Positions 49,118 through 57,800 of a stretch of 63,266 nt of DNA are shown piece after piece (position 1 is the first letter of the stretch; the number at the start of each line of letters is the position of its first letter). Position numbers and translations under genes: made by a program. The stretch lies in NCBI RefSeq assembly GCF_002015045.1, contig NZ_MUXX01000013.1, positions 1-63,266 on the forward strand. The letters run 5' to 3'. This stretch comes from Haemophilus paraphrohaemolyticus (lineage in GTDB: Bacteria > Pseudomonadota > Gammaproteobacteria > Enterobacterales > Pasteurellaceae). The notes below the pieces were generated by a model. That model was given only the letters and a program-made list of their open reading frames with translations, made no database searches and was not told where the DNA came from.

Positions 49118-49483
49118 ATGCAACCCTATGAAAAATACTTAAAAGAAAATTCGCAGAAACTGCGAGTGGATCAAACGGATGCGGAAAGAAAATTATGGCA
49201 ACGCATCAATCGAGATCAATTATTAGGATTTCGATTTAATCGACAAAAGCCACTTTTAAGTTATATCGTTGATTTTTATTGTGCGAAAGCGAAGTTGATT
49301 ATCGAATTAGACGGTAGTCAGCACTATGAACCTGATTATCAGGAAAAGGACGCATTGCGAGATGCAGAATTAAATTCACTTGGTTTTACGGTGATGCGAT
49401 TTAGCAATGATGAAGTTATACGTGAAATTGAAGCGGTAGTTGAGCAGATTTATTTGTTTTTAGAGAATGTGAGGGCTGATTGA
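49118..49483 (+). CDS. DUF559 endonuclease-domain protein
   Basis: A 121-residue single-domain protein of the DUF559 family, with a PD-(D/E)XK/Vsr-like nuclease fold. The core is LGFRFNRQKPLLSYIVDFYC then KLIIELDGSQHYE, with the acidic metal ligands and Q-H. The N-terminal TDAERKLWQRIN is the family's typical start. Its function is unknown; such genes are often found next to repeats and as strays. It follows agp by 5 bp and is followed by a palindromic element. Confidence 0.85.
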   Translation: MQPYEKYLKENSQKLRVDQTDAERKLWQRINRDQLLGFRFNRQKPLLSYIVDFYCAKAKLIIELDGSQHYEPDYQEKDALRDAELNSLGFTVMRFSNDEVIREIEAVVEQIYLFLENVRAD

Positions 49484-49498
49484 GTATAAGGTTGATTA

Positions 49499-49764
49499 AC
49501 TTCTGCCACAAACGCAAGCGTTTGAACGTTGCTTTAGCAACGGCACGAAGTGCGAGCGAAGCAAGTAAATCTCCCCTAACCCCTCTTTGCTAAAGAGGGG
49601 AATTATTGAGTAAATTGATAGTAACTGGCTCATTTACATTTTAATTTCCAATAGAGATTAAATTATCTTCTTTCAAAAACGTTAAAGTAGAACATAAATA
49701 TTTAATTCCCCAAAGATCCAATCCCCTCTTTAGCAAAGAGGGGTAGGGGAGATTTGGCAGAAGT
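49499..49764. repeat. Nested palindromic repeat element (~265 bp)
   Basis: Outer inverted repeat CTTCTGCCA / TGGCAGAAG (49500-49508, 49755-49763). Inner repeat of about 33 bp: left 49567-49600 AATCTCCCCTAACCCCTC... and right 49723-49755, differing by one base. Each inner arm is itself a hairpin, CCCCTCTTT-GC-TAAAGAGGGG. Additional small stems (ACGCAAGCGT, GTTGCTTTAGCAAC) lie in the left arm. No protein is encoded. It fills most of the 356-bp gap before the OsmC-like gene. Confidence 0.75.
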
Positions 49765-49839
49765 GATAACGAAGAAAATAATCAAATAGGACATGAATTT
49801 CTTAATTTACATGCGCTATAAGAGATAACGGAAAATATA

Positions 49840-50310
49840 ATGAAGCAACATACTTATCAAACTACGGTAGAGTGGGTTGGAAATTTAGGAGCTGGTACTT
49901 CATCTTATATCGCATACGAACGGGATTTTATTGCTTCGGCATTGAATAAACCTAATATTTTAGGTTCTGCTGATCCTGCTTTTCGTGGCGATAAAACTCG
50001 TTGGAATCCTGAAGATATGCTACTGGCATCTATTTCTGCCTGTCATAAATTATGGTATTTACATTTTTGTGCAGTTAATAACATTATTGTGCAAGAATAC
50101 CGTGATGAAGCAATAGCGATTATGGATGAAGGTAGTTCTGAGCATGCTGGCCGATTTATTTCGGCAACATTAAAACCTCGTGTGAGAATTTCAAGCGAGT
50201 CGGATGCCGTTAAGGCATTGGCATTACATGAAAATGCGCATCACGCGTGTTTTATTGCAAATTCACTTAATTTTCCGGTGAAATGTGAAGCTATTATTGA
50301 AAAAGATTAA
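49840..50310 (+). CDS. OsmC/Ohr-family peroxidase
   Basis: A 156-residue OsmC-like thiol peroxidase, probably reducing organic hydroperoxides in the cytosol. The two redox cysteines are in LASISACHKLWYLHF (near residue 69) and NAHHACFIANS (near 143). The N-terminal TTVEWVGNLGAGTSSY and WNPEDMLLASISAC fit the family. It lies 46 bp upstream of glyS and may be co-transcribed with it. Confidence 0.85.
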   Translation: MKQHTYQTTVEWVGNLGAGTSSYIAYERDFIASALNKPNILGSADPAFRGDKTRWNPEDMLLASISACHKLWYLHFCAVNNIIVQEYRDEAIAIMDEGSSEHAGRFISATLKPRVRISSESDAVKALALHENAHHACFIANSLNFPVKCEAIIEKD

Positions 50311-50356
50311 ATTAAAATAAAATGGTGCCAACGCGCACCTTACCAGAGAAAACAAA

Positions 50357-52423
50357 ATGACAACCCAAAACTTCCTAGTAGAAATCGGCACAGAAGAGCT
50401 GCCACCAAAAGCTCTCAAAACATTAGCGACCTCTTTTGCGGATAACGTTGAAGCGGAATTAAACCAAGCGGGCTTAACCTTCGACAAAATCGAATGGTTT
50501 GCGGCGCCGCGTCGTTTGGCGGTGAAAGTGTTGAACTTAGCCACACAACAACCGAGCAAAGAAATCGAAAAACGTGGTCCAGCAGTGTCAGCCGCCTTTG
50601 ATGCAGAAGGCAAACCGACCAAAGCGGCAGAAGGCTGGGCGCGAGGTTGTGGCATTACTGTGGAACAAGCAGAACGCATTGCGACTGATAAAGGTGAATG
50701 GCTTGTTCACCGTGCAAAAATTGAAGGTCAACCGACCAAAAACTTACTTAACGACATTGTAGCTAATGCGTTGACGAAATTGCCAATTCCAAAACCAATG
50801 CGTTGGGCAGATAAAACCGTGCAATTTATTCGTCCGGTTCATACTGTGACTATGTTGTTAGGTGATGAATTAATTGAAGGCGAAATTTTAGGTGTGGCAA
50901 GTGCTCGCACCATTCGCGGTCACCGTTTCTTAGGCGAGAAAGAATTTGAAATTCAACACGCAGACCAATATCCACAATTATTACGTGAAAAAGGTTCTGT
51001 CGTAGCTGATTTCAACGAGCGTAAAGCAGAAATTCTTGCAAAATCTCAAGCAAAAGCAACCGCACTTGGCGGTGTGGCTGATATTGAAGAAAGCTTGCTT
51101 GAAGAAGTGACTTCCTTGGTGGAATACCCGAATGTATTAGCGGCAAAATTTGAAGAGCGTTTCTTATCCGTGCCGGCGGAAGCCTTGGTTTACACTATGA
51201 AAGGCGACCAAAAATATTTCCCAATTTATGACAAAGACGGCAAATTATTACCCCACTTTATTTTCGTATCGAACATCAACCCAGAAGATCCAACCGCGAT
51301 TATCGAAGGTAACGAAAAAGTGGTTCGTCCACGTTTAACCGATGCGGAATTCTTCTTTAAAACCGACTTAAAACAAAAACTGGTTGATCGTTTACCGCGT
51401 TTAGAAACCGTGTTGTTCCAACAACAATTGGGTACATTGAAAGACAAAACTGACCGTATCGAACAACTTGCAGGCGAAATTGCAAAACAAATCGGTGCTG
51501 ATGAAGTGAAAGCAAAACGTGCGGGTTTACTGTCAAAATGTGACTTGATGACCAACATGGTATTTGAATTCACCGATACGCAAGGTGTAATGGGGATGCA
51601 CTATGCTCGTCATGATGGTGAAGACGAAGAAGTGGCCGTGGCGTTAAACGAACAGTATATGCCACGCTTTGCGGGTGATGAATTACCAAAATCACTCGTT
51701 GCAAGTGCGGTCGCTTTAGCGGATAAATTTGACACCTTAACGGGGATTTTCGGCATCGGCCAAGCACCAAAAGGTAGTGCAGACCCATTTGCACTTCGTC
51801 GTGCGGCATTAGGTGCATTACGTATTATCGTAGAGAAAAACTTACCACTTGATTTAGAAGATTTAGTGAAAAAATCAGCCGCGCTTTTCGGTGATAAACT
51901 CACCAATCAAAATGTGGTTGCTGATGTGGTGGACTTTATGCTCGGTCGTTTCCGTGCATGGTATCAAGATGAAGGCATTGCGGTGGATGTGATTCAAGCC
52001 GTATTGGCGCGTCGTCCAACTCGCCCTGCTGATTTTGATGCGCGCGTGCGTGCGGTTTCACACTTCCGTACTTTAGATTCAGCGGAAGCGTTAGCAGCAG
52101 CAAATAAACGTGTAAGCAACATCTTAGCGAAAGTGGATGCTGCAATTGGCGAGATCAATTTGACTGCTTGCGTAGAGCCAGCAGAAAAAGCCCTTGCTGA
52201 AGCGGTACTTGCATTACGCACTGAAGTACAACCGCTTATTGCACAAGGCGATTACACAGCAGTATTAGATAAATTAGCGAACTTGCGCGCACCGGTAGAC
52301 AGTTTCTTTGATAACGTAATGGTAAATGCTGAAGATTCAGCATTACGCCAAAACCGCTTAGCGATTTTAAACACGTTACAAGGCTTGTTCTTGCAAGTGG
52401 CGGATATTTCTGTTTTACAATAA
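50357..52423 (+). CDS. glyS: Glycyl-tRNA synthetase beta subunit
   Basis: GlyS, the 688-residue beta subunit that binds tRNA-Gly and completes the alpha2beta2 enzyme. It begins [18 protein letters not shown], the family signature, includes RGHRFLG and an HD-like region ([11 protein letters not shown]), and ends with the anticodon-binding domain (DALR-like; [18 protein letters not shown]). Two Hin-type uptake cores are inside (51059, 51703). It is distant from glyQ, so matched production depends on read-through of about 4.5 kb or a separate promoter. Confidence 0.96.
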   Translation: MTTQNFLVEIGTEELPPKALKTLATSFADNVEAELNQAGLTFDKIEWFAAPRRLAVKVLNLATQQPSKEIEKRGPAVSAAFDAEGKPTKAAEGWARGCGITVEQAERIATDKGEWLVHRAKIEGQPTKNLLNDIVANALTKLPIPKPMRWADKTVQFIRPVHTVTMLLGDELIEGEILGVASARTIRGHRFLGEKEFEIQHADQYPQLLREKGSVVADFNERKAEILAKSQAKATALGGVADIEESLLEEVTSLVEYPNVLAAKFEERFLSVPAEALVYTMKGDQKYFPIYDKDGKLLPHFIFVSNINPEDPTAIIEGNEKVVRPRLTDAEFFFKTDLKQKLVDRLPRLETVLFQQQLGTLKDKTDRIEQLAGEIAKQIGADEVKAKRAGLLSKCDLMTNMVFEFTDTQGVMGMHYARHDGEDEEVAVALNEQYMPRFAGDELPKSLVASAVALADKFDTLTGIFGIGQAPKGSADPFALRRAALGALRIIVEKNLPLDLEDLVKKSAALFGDKLTNQNVVADVVDFMLGRFRAWYQDEGIAVDVIQAVLARRPTRPADFDARVRAVSHFRTLDSAEALAAANKRVSNILAKVDAAIGEINLTACVEPAEKALAEAVLALRTEVQPLIAQGDYTAVLDKLANLRAPVDSFFDNVMVNAEDSALRQNRLAILNTLQGLFLQVADISVLQ

Positions 52424-52427
52424 AAAC

Positions 52428-52458
52428 ATAAAGGGCAATGAAAATTGCCCTTTCATTT
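52428..52458 (+). terminator. Terminator of glyS
   Basis: 10-bp stem AAAGGGCAAT / ATTGCCCTTT with GAAA loop and a following CATTT. Confidence 0.8.
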
Positions 52459-52483
52459 ACCTCAAAATAAGAAGGAAAGCACA

Positions 52484-52771
52484 ATGTCAAAAACTGAAAT
52501 TTTATTTAGCAATAACTGGAATGTTCGCGTTAGTGATCCAGGTGAGGAAGGCAATGTAAACCACTTTTTCGAAACTGTTTATCTTACGCTTGAAGCCAAA
52601 ATTGAGAACGGCAAAGCGGCTTATGAATTCGTGCGTAAAGTGGAAGATGATGTGAAAGTACAACGCCAATTCACTGATTTAGATGAGCTGTTTGAGTTCT
52701 TAGGTCAATATTTAAGCCCTGTTGCCTTGGGTAATGTGGGTGTGAAGATTGGGCAGTTGAATCTTACGTAA
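52484..52771 (+). CDS. Small conserved Pasteurellaceae protein (DUF5377-like)
   Basis: A 95-residue soluble protein starting at the ATG 52484, preceded by GAAGGAAAGC; the frame extends further upstream but through the glyS terminator. It reads SNNWNVRVSDPGEEGNVNHF then YEFVRKVEDDVKVQRQFTDL and ends KIGQLNLT. I recall this as the DUF5377 family restricted to Pasteurellaceae, function unknown, without certainty. No motif suggests activity. Confidence 0.65.
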   Translation: MSKTEILFSNNWNVRVSDPGEEGNVNHFFETVYLTLEAKIENGKAAYEFVRKVEDDVKVQRQFTDLDELFEFLGQYLSPVALGNVGVKIGQLNLT

Positions 52772-52932
52772 TTAGCTTTCTTTCTGTGGAGGGAGAGGTC
52801 GAAGGCGGAGGGAGGGAAAACAAGCGGTCTAATTTGGCTCATTTTTTGCAACTCCGTTACAATCTCTCCCCCGTTGCTTTGCAACAGCCTCCACAAGCAT
52901 AGGGGTGCAGTAATCTTTTAAATAACAAATTT

Positions 52933-53844
52933 ATGCCAAGCACAACGAATCCTTTATTCCAACAAACCTCCCCTTACTGGGACTTCCTTCGCCTTGAAAA
53001 ACAGGTCAGTCCCCATACGCTCAAAAATTACCAACGCCAATTATTCGCTGTTTGTGAGTTGCTTGATTATCAACAAGAGCAATCTTGGTTGGATGTCGAT
53101 AGTTCAACTGTGCGTTGGGTGTTAAGCCAAAGCCATAAACAGGGCTTAAGTGCAAAAAGTATTGGTTTGCGATTGGTCGTGTTGCGGCAATGGTTTGCTT
53201 ATCTTTTGAAGATGGGCGAAATTAGCGTGAACCCTGCGGTGGGCATAAAAGCACCAAAGCAGCCAAAGCATTTGCCGAAAAATGTGGAAGCGGAACAGCT
53301 TTCCCAATTGCTAAATGTCGAGGCAAATTCACCGCTTGAAAAACGCGATTTAGCGATGATGGAACTGATGTATAGCTCCGGTTTGCGTTTGTCTGAATTG
53401 CAAGGCTTAGATTTAGATAAGTTAGATTTACAAGCGGGCGAGGTACGTTTGTTGGGAAAAGGAAACAAAGAGCGAATCGTGCCTGTGGGTTCGAAAGCAA
53501 AACAAGCGTTAGAAGCTTGGCTTGCTGTACGTGGTGCATTTTCACCTAAAGATAATGCCATTTTTCTGAACCAACGCGGCGGGCGGTTATCGCACCGTTC
53601 CATTCAGCTGATTATGGAAAAATGGGGCAAAAAACAGGGGCTAGAAGCCCATATTAATCCGCATAAACTCCGCCACTCATTTGCAACGCATATGTTGGAA
53701 GGCTCAGGCGATTTACGTGCGGTACAAGAACTACTCGGACACAGTAGCCTTTCAACGACCCAAATTTATACCCATTTGGATTTCCAACATCTGGCTCATG
53801 TGTATGACCAAGCCCATCCACGAGCACATCGGAAAAAATCTTAA
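52933..53844 (+). CDS. xerC: Tyrosine recombinase XerC
   Basis: XerC, with XerD, resolves chromosome dimers at dif. It has 303 residues: a SAM-like N-terminal DNA-binding domain (to ~110) and the catalytic domain with R in [12 protein letters not shown]-x-x-R in [13 protein letters not shown] in LLGHSSLST and the nucleophile Y279 in [13 protein letters not shown]. The closing [16 protein letters not shown] distinguishes XerC from XerD. It is followed 79 bp later by the SLC13 transporter. Confidence 0.95.
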   Translation: MPSTTNPLFQQTSPYWDFLRLEKQVSPHTLKNYQRQLFAVCELLDYQQEQSWLDVDSSTVRWVLSQSHKQGLSAKSIGLRLVVLRQWFAYLLKMGEISVNPAVGIKAPKQPKHLPKNVEAEQLSQLLNVEANSPLEKRDLAMMELMYSSGLRLSELQGLDLDKLDLQAGEVRLLGKGNKERIVPVGSKAKQALEAWLAVRGAFSPKDNAIFLNQRGGRLSHRSIQLIMEKWGKKQGLEAHINPHKLRHSFATHMLEGSGDLRAVQELLGHSSLSTTQIYTHLDFQHLAHVYDQAHPRAHRKKS

Positions 53845-53923
53845 TTTTTTTGAGCAATCTTGCCGTCAATTTCCACAACAAGCGGTATAATTTTCAGCAA
53901 AGATTGCTAAATTTGAGACCGCT

Positions 53924-55795
53924 ATGACCGCCTTTATCGAAAATATTTCCAACCATTTTCCACCTCTTTACTTCGTGTTAGCCCTGCTTGGCATGGCGAT
54001 TGCCTTGTTTATTCAGAATAAATTGCGGATGGACACCGTAGCACTCCTTGTAATGCTCGGCTTTGGTTTAAGCGGTATTTTGACCAGCGAAGAAATTTTT
54101 GCAGGCTTGGGCGATCCCAATATCGTCTTGCTTGCCTTGCTCTATATTATTGGGGAAGGCTTGGCACGCACGGGCGTGGCAAATATGATCAGCGATTGGC
54201 TGATGAAGGTGGCAGGTGCAAGCGAGGCCAAGCTATTGGTGCTGTTAATGCTTTCAATTGGCTTGCTTGGATCATTTATGAGCTCAACGGGTATTGTGGC
54301 GATATTTATTCCTGTGGTATTGGCAATTTGTGCAGGCATGAATATTTCTCCGCGTCGCCTGATGATGCCACTCAGTATGGCAGGTTTGATTAGCGGTATG
54401 ATGACATTAATTGCCACTGCACCGAATCTTGTTACCCATTCCGAGCTAATCAAAGAGGGCTACAAAGGCTTTCACTTTTTCAGTTTTACGCCGATTGGCA
54501 TTGTGGTGCTGATTTTGGCGATTGCTTATATGCTCGTGGCTCGTCATTGGTTAAATGATGACAAAATCGCCCCTAGCTCTCCCAATCATAGCGATGACTC
54601 TATGGCAAAACTAATTGAGGAATATCAGCTTAACGGGCGTGCAAAAATGGTGATTTTGGCGACAGATTCACCTTTCATCGGTAAAACAATTGATGAACTA
54701 AAACTGCGTTCGCTCTATCAAATGAATGTGATTGCGGTGCAACGTTTTAAGAATTTTAGCCACCTTACGCTTGCCGCCTTTGGTAATACGCAGTTGCAGA
54801 AAAAAGATATTCTACTAATGGATATTGGCATCAGTGAGGCGGAATTTGAAGCGTTATGCGAACAGTTCAAACTGCAACGCATTGAGCTAAAAGGCAGTTA
54901 TTTTTCTACTCACGCCAAATCGGTTGGCATGGCAGAGTTGGCAATTAAACCTGAAACCGAAAGTGTGGGACGGAGCATTAACGAGCTTGGTTTTCGCTCA
55001 CGTTATGGCGTAAGTATTATCGGGATTAAACGCGATAAAACTATTTTACAAGATAACTTGTTGAATGAAACACTGAAATCTGGCGATATTTTGCTGGTGA
55101 TTGGGATTTGGTCGAAAATCGAGATGTTGGTAAATAACCGCAAAGATTTCTTCTTGCTCACACTGCCAAAAGAGAGCAAGCAAGCTGTGCCAGCAGCCAG
55201 TCAAGCACCGCATGCGATTTTTTCTGTATTCGTAATGGTTCTGCTAATGGTAACGGGTATTGTGCCAAACGTAATTGCAGCCCTGATTGGCTGCCTATTA
55301 CTCGGTAAATTCCGCTGCATTGATATGAAATCAGCCTATGCTTCGATTCATATCCCAAGCCTTATCCTAATTGTCGGAATGATGCCATTTTCGATTGCAA
55401 TGCAAAAAACGGGAGGGGTCAGTTTGATGGTGGAAGAGTTTATCCGAATGACTGGGGGCGAGAGCACCAGCTCATTCTTTATTTTGCTTGGCTTATTCGC
55501 CTTAACCGCAGTGGTTGGGCTCTTTATCTCCAACACCGCCACCTCAATTTTAATGGCACCGATTGCAATTGAAATTGCTAAACAGCTCGGCTATTCGCCA
55601 ACCGCACTGGTTATGGTAGTCGCAATCGCCTCTTCCGCCGCCTTTATGACCCCAATTTCCTCGCCTGTGAATACCATGGTAATTGGTCCTGCAGGCTACC
55701 GATTCGGCGATTTTGTGAAGATTGGCGTGCCATTTACAATTATCGTAATGTTCGCTACGGTGTTATTGGTGCCGGTGTTGTTTCCATTGCAATAA
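53924..55795 (+). CDS. SLC13-family transporter with two RCK_C domains
   Basis: A 623-residue inner-membrane carrier of the divalent anion:Na+ symporter (DASS/SLC13) superfamily, SAC1/YfbS-like architecture. Membrane helices fill residues 10-200 and 430-620. Between them lie two TrkA-C (RCK_C) regulatory domains (about 240-320 and 330-420: ATDSPFIGKTIDELKLRS and TESVGRSINELGFRSRYG). The transporter repeats show as STGIVAIFIP, TLIATAPNLV and, in the second half, SNTATSILMAP and TPISSPVNTMV. The substrate (sulfate, dicarboxylate or other) cannot be told. Confidence 0.85.
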   Translation: MTAFIENISNHFPPLYFVLALLGMAIALFIQNKLRMDTVALLVMLGFGLSGILTSEEIFAGLGDPNIVLLALLYIIGEGLARTGVANMISDWLMKVAGASEAKLLVLLMLSIGLLGSFMSSTGIVAIFIPVVLAICAGMNISPRRLMMPLSMAGLISGMMTLIATAPNLVTHSELIKEGYKGFHFFSFTPIGIVVLILAIAYMLVARHWLNDDKIAPSSPNHSDDSMAKLIEEYQLNGRAKMVILATDSPFIGKTIDELKLRSLYQMNVIAVQRFKNFSHLTLAAFGNTQLQKKDILLMDIGISEAEFEALCEQFKLQRIELKGSYFSTHAKSVGMAELAIKPETESVGRSINELGFRSRYGVSIIGIKRDKTILQDNLLNETLKSGDILLVIGIWSKIEMLVNNRKDFFLLTLPKESKQAVPAASQAPHAIFSVFVMVLLMVTGIVPNVIAALIGCLLLGKFRCIDMKSAYASIHIPSLILIVGMMPFSIAMQKTGGVSLMVEEFIRMTGGESTSSFFILLGLFALTAVVGLFISNTATSILMAPIAIEIAKQLGYSPTALVMVVAIASSAAFMTPISSPVNTMVIGPAGYRFGDFVKIGVPFTIIVMFATVLLVPVLFPLQ

Positions 55796-55821
55796 AGCAC
55801 CATAGCAGACAAAGCATAATA

Positions 55822-55863
55822 AACAAAAAGGCAGTTTCTCTGATGAAAAACTGCCTTTTTTTC
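55822..55863. terminator. Bidirectional terminator SLC13 gene / catalase
   Basis: 12-bp stem AAAAGGCAGTTT / AAACTGCCTTTT, A-rich left and T-rich right, between two convergent genes. Confidence 0.9.
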
Positions 55864-55890
55864 TATCTAATTATTATCTAAAAACAAAGG

Positions 55891-57411
55891 TTACAACAAT
55901 CCACCTTGTCCTAAAGCAGGATCAGTATCACGAGCTTTTAATGCATCTTCAACGGTTAAACCTAATGCCTTCGCAACGCCTTCACCATATGCAGGATCAC
56001 ACCAGTGGCAGTTGCGGATGTGGCGATATTTGATGAAATCAGGTGCATCGCCCATTGCAGCTGCAGTGTTGTTGAATAACGCTTGTTTTTGCTCTGCGCT
56101 CATTAAGTTAAATAATGCACGCGGTTGGCTGAAGTAATCGTTATCGTCGTTGCGATAATCCCAATGTGCCGCATCGCCATTGATACGAAGTGGTGGTTCA
56201 GCAAAATCTGGTTGTTGTTGCCATTGGCTGAAGCTGTTTGGCTCGTAGTGCGGTAAGCTACCGTAGTTGCCATCTACACGGCCTTGACCATCACGTTGGT
56301 TGCTATGAACAGGGCAACGTGGACGGTTTACTGGAATTTGACGATAGTTCACGCCTAAACGGTAACGTTGTGCATCCGCATAGTTGAATAAACGAGCTTG
56401 TAACATTTTATCTGGGCTTGCGCCGATACCTGGAACTAAATTGCTTGGTGCAAAAGCAGATTGTTCTACATCAGCAAAGAAGTTTTCTGGGTTACGGTTA
56501 AGTTCAAACTCACCCACCTCAATTAACGGATAATCTTTTTTCGGCCATACTTTTGTCAAGTCGAATGGATGATAAGGTACTTTTTCCGCATCTGCTTCTG
56601 GCATAATTTGTACGAATAGCGTCCATTTCGGGAAGTCGCCACGTTCAATTGCTTCATATAAATCACGTTGGTGACTTTCGCGGTCGTTTGCAATCACTGC
56701 AGCCGCTTCCGCATCGGTTAAGTTTTTGATGCCTTGTTGTGTATGGAAATGGAATTTTACCCAGAAACGCTCGCCTGCTTCGTTCCAGAAGCTGTAAGTG
56801 TGTGAACCGTAACCGTGCATATGGCGGTAGCTTGCAGGAATACCACGATCACTCATTACAACGGTTACTTGGTGTAATGCTTCTGGTAATAATGTCCAGA
56901 AATCCCAGTTATTTGTTGCTGAACGCATATTAGTGCGTGGGTCGCGTTTTACCGCTTTGTTTAAATCTGGGAATTTACGTGGATCACGTAAGAAGAACAC
57001 TGGGGTATTGTTACCCACTAAGTCCCAGTTACCTTCTTCGGTATAGAATTTTAATGCGAAACCGCGAATATCACGCTCTGCATCAGCCGCACCACGTTCA
57101 CCTGCAACAGTGGTAAAGCGTGCGAACATTTCTGTTTTTTTGCCCACTTCACTGAAAATTTTTGCACGAGTATATTTAGTAATGTCGTGTGTGACAGTAA
57201 AGGTACCAAATGCACCAGAACCTTTCGCGTGCATACGACGCTCAGGAATCACTTCACGCACGAAATCGGCTAATTTTTCATTAAGCCACAAATCTTGTGC
57301 AAGTAACGGACCACGCGAACCAGCGGTTAAGCTATTTTGGTTATCTGCAACAGGTGCACCGTTGCCCATGGTAAGGTTGGTATGCGCAAAAGGGCATTTT
57401 GAAGAACTCAT
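55891..57411 (-). CDS. Monofunctional haem catalase
   Basis: A haem catalase of 506 residues that degrades hydrogen peroxide. The active-site histidine is H61 in [14 protein letters not shown], the asparagine is in [15 protein letters not shown], and the haem-ligand tyrosine is in [33 protein letters not shown] is characteristic of the small-subunit group that includes Haemophilus HktE and KatA. There is no C-terminal flavodoxin-like domain and no signal peptide. It is transcribed away from metE; a possible OxyR site lies upstream. Confidence 0.93.
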   Translation of the reverse strand: MSSSKCPFAHTNLTMGNGAPVADNQNSLTAGSRGPLLAQDLWLNEKLADFVREVIPERRMHAKGSGAFGTFTVTHDITKYTRAKIFSEVGKKTEMFARFTTVAGERGAADAERDIRGFALKFYTEEGNWDLVGNNTPVFFLRDPRKFPDLNKAVKRDPRTNMRSATNNWDFWTLLPEALHQVTVVMSDRGIPASYRHMHGYGSHTYSFWNEAGERFWVKFHFHTQQGIKNLTDAEAAAVIANDRESHQRDLYEAIERGDFPKWTLFVQIMPEADAEKVPYHPFDLTKVWPKKDYPLIEVGEFELNRNPENFFADVEQSAFAPSNLVPGIGASPDKMLQARLFNYADAQRYRLGVNYRQIPVNRPRCPVHSNQRDGQGRVDGNYGSLPHYEPNSFSQWQQQPDFAEPPLRINGDAAHWDYRNDDNDYFSQPRALFNLMSAEQKQALFNNTAAAMGDAPDFIKYRHIRNCHWCDPAYGEGVAKALGLTVEDALKARDTDPALGQGGLL

Positions 57412-57487
57412 AGGAAACTCCTTGTAAAATAAATAGGTAATCGTTAGGTTGAAATAAATTTCGTAAACATCTTACAAAAAGGTTTTA

Positions 57488-57524
57488 ACGATTGAAAGCT
57501 ATTAAATCAATTCAAGAAAACTAT
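57488..57524. promoter_or_regulatory. Possible OxyR site upstream of catalase
   Basis: Two CTAT words (57499 and 57521) lie exactly 22 bp apart, as in the OxyR consensus, with partial ATAG partners (ATTG and ATTC). It lies 80-110 bp before the catalase start. Only about half of the conserved bases match, so this is a weak call supported by the type of gene. Confidence 0.35.
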
Positions 57525-57749
57525 TTCTACCTATTCTTTTAAAAGAAAAACAATTTCCGATTCGCTCTATCACTCATAACGTTTCACCAACATCGCCATC
57601 ATCCTCGTCACATAAGCAACGCCAACCAAAATCGCAAAATAATCCATAAAACGATCAATTAAACAACATTAAAAATATTCATAATGAATTGGAAAATTAT
57701 GAAGTTGCATAATGTATAAAAAAGTTAGAAGATGTGAACTAAGCAGTTT

Positions 57750-57765
57750 AGACGGCTAAACGTCT
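57750..57765. promoter_or_regulatory. MetJ operator of metE
   Basis: Two adjacent 8-bp met boxes, AGACGGCT and AAACGTCT, close to the consensus AGACGTCT (7 of 8 bases each); a third weak box (AGCAGTTT) precedes them. They lie 36 bp before the metE start codon. MetJ with S-adenosylmethionine binds tandem boxes to repress methionine genes. Confidence 0.75.
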
Positions 57766-57800
57766 AAATAAATCCCAATTTAAAATAGTAGGAGTACATT

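Larger units (their letters stand above)
41986..51711. repeat. Cluster of Haemophilus-type DNA-uptake cores
   Basis: Exact AAGTGCGGT or its complement begins at 41986, 42657, 44824, 45822, 47633, 47871, 48676, 51059 and 51703. No exact Apl-type core (ACAAGCGGT) was found inside this stretch. Outside it, exact Apl-type cores begin at 4678, 4715, 17871, 20881, 21784, 22577, 32873, 52820 and 53878. The only other Hin-type cores seen are two in the adhesin gene (61077, 62667). The scan was by eye, so a few may be missed. Confidence 0.8.

Noticed and set aside
49118..49483. DUF559 gene as a restriction or defence nuclease
   Set aside because: No methyltransferase, helicase or other defence gene lies nearby, and these small genes are common strays.
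49499..49764. CRISPR-like repeats in the palindromic element
   Set aside because: There are only two copies in inverted orientation, with no regular spacers and no cas genes.
57660..57700. ATTCATAATGAAT palindrome before metE as a MetR site
   Set aside because: The half-sites face the wrong way compared with the MetR consensus TGAA-N5-TTCA.
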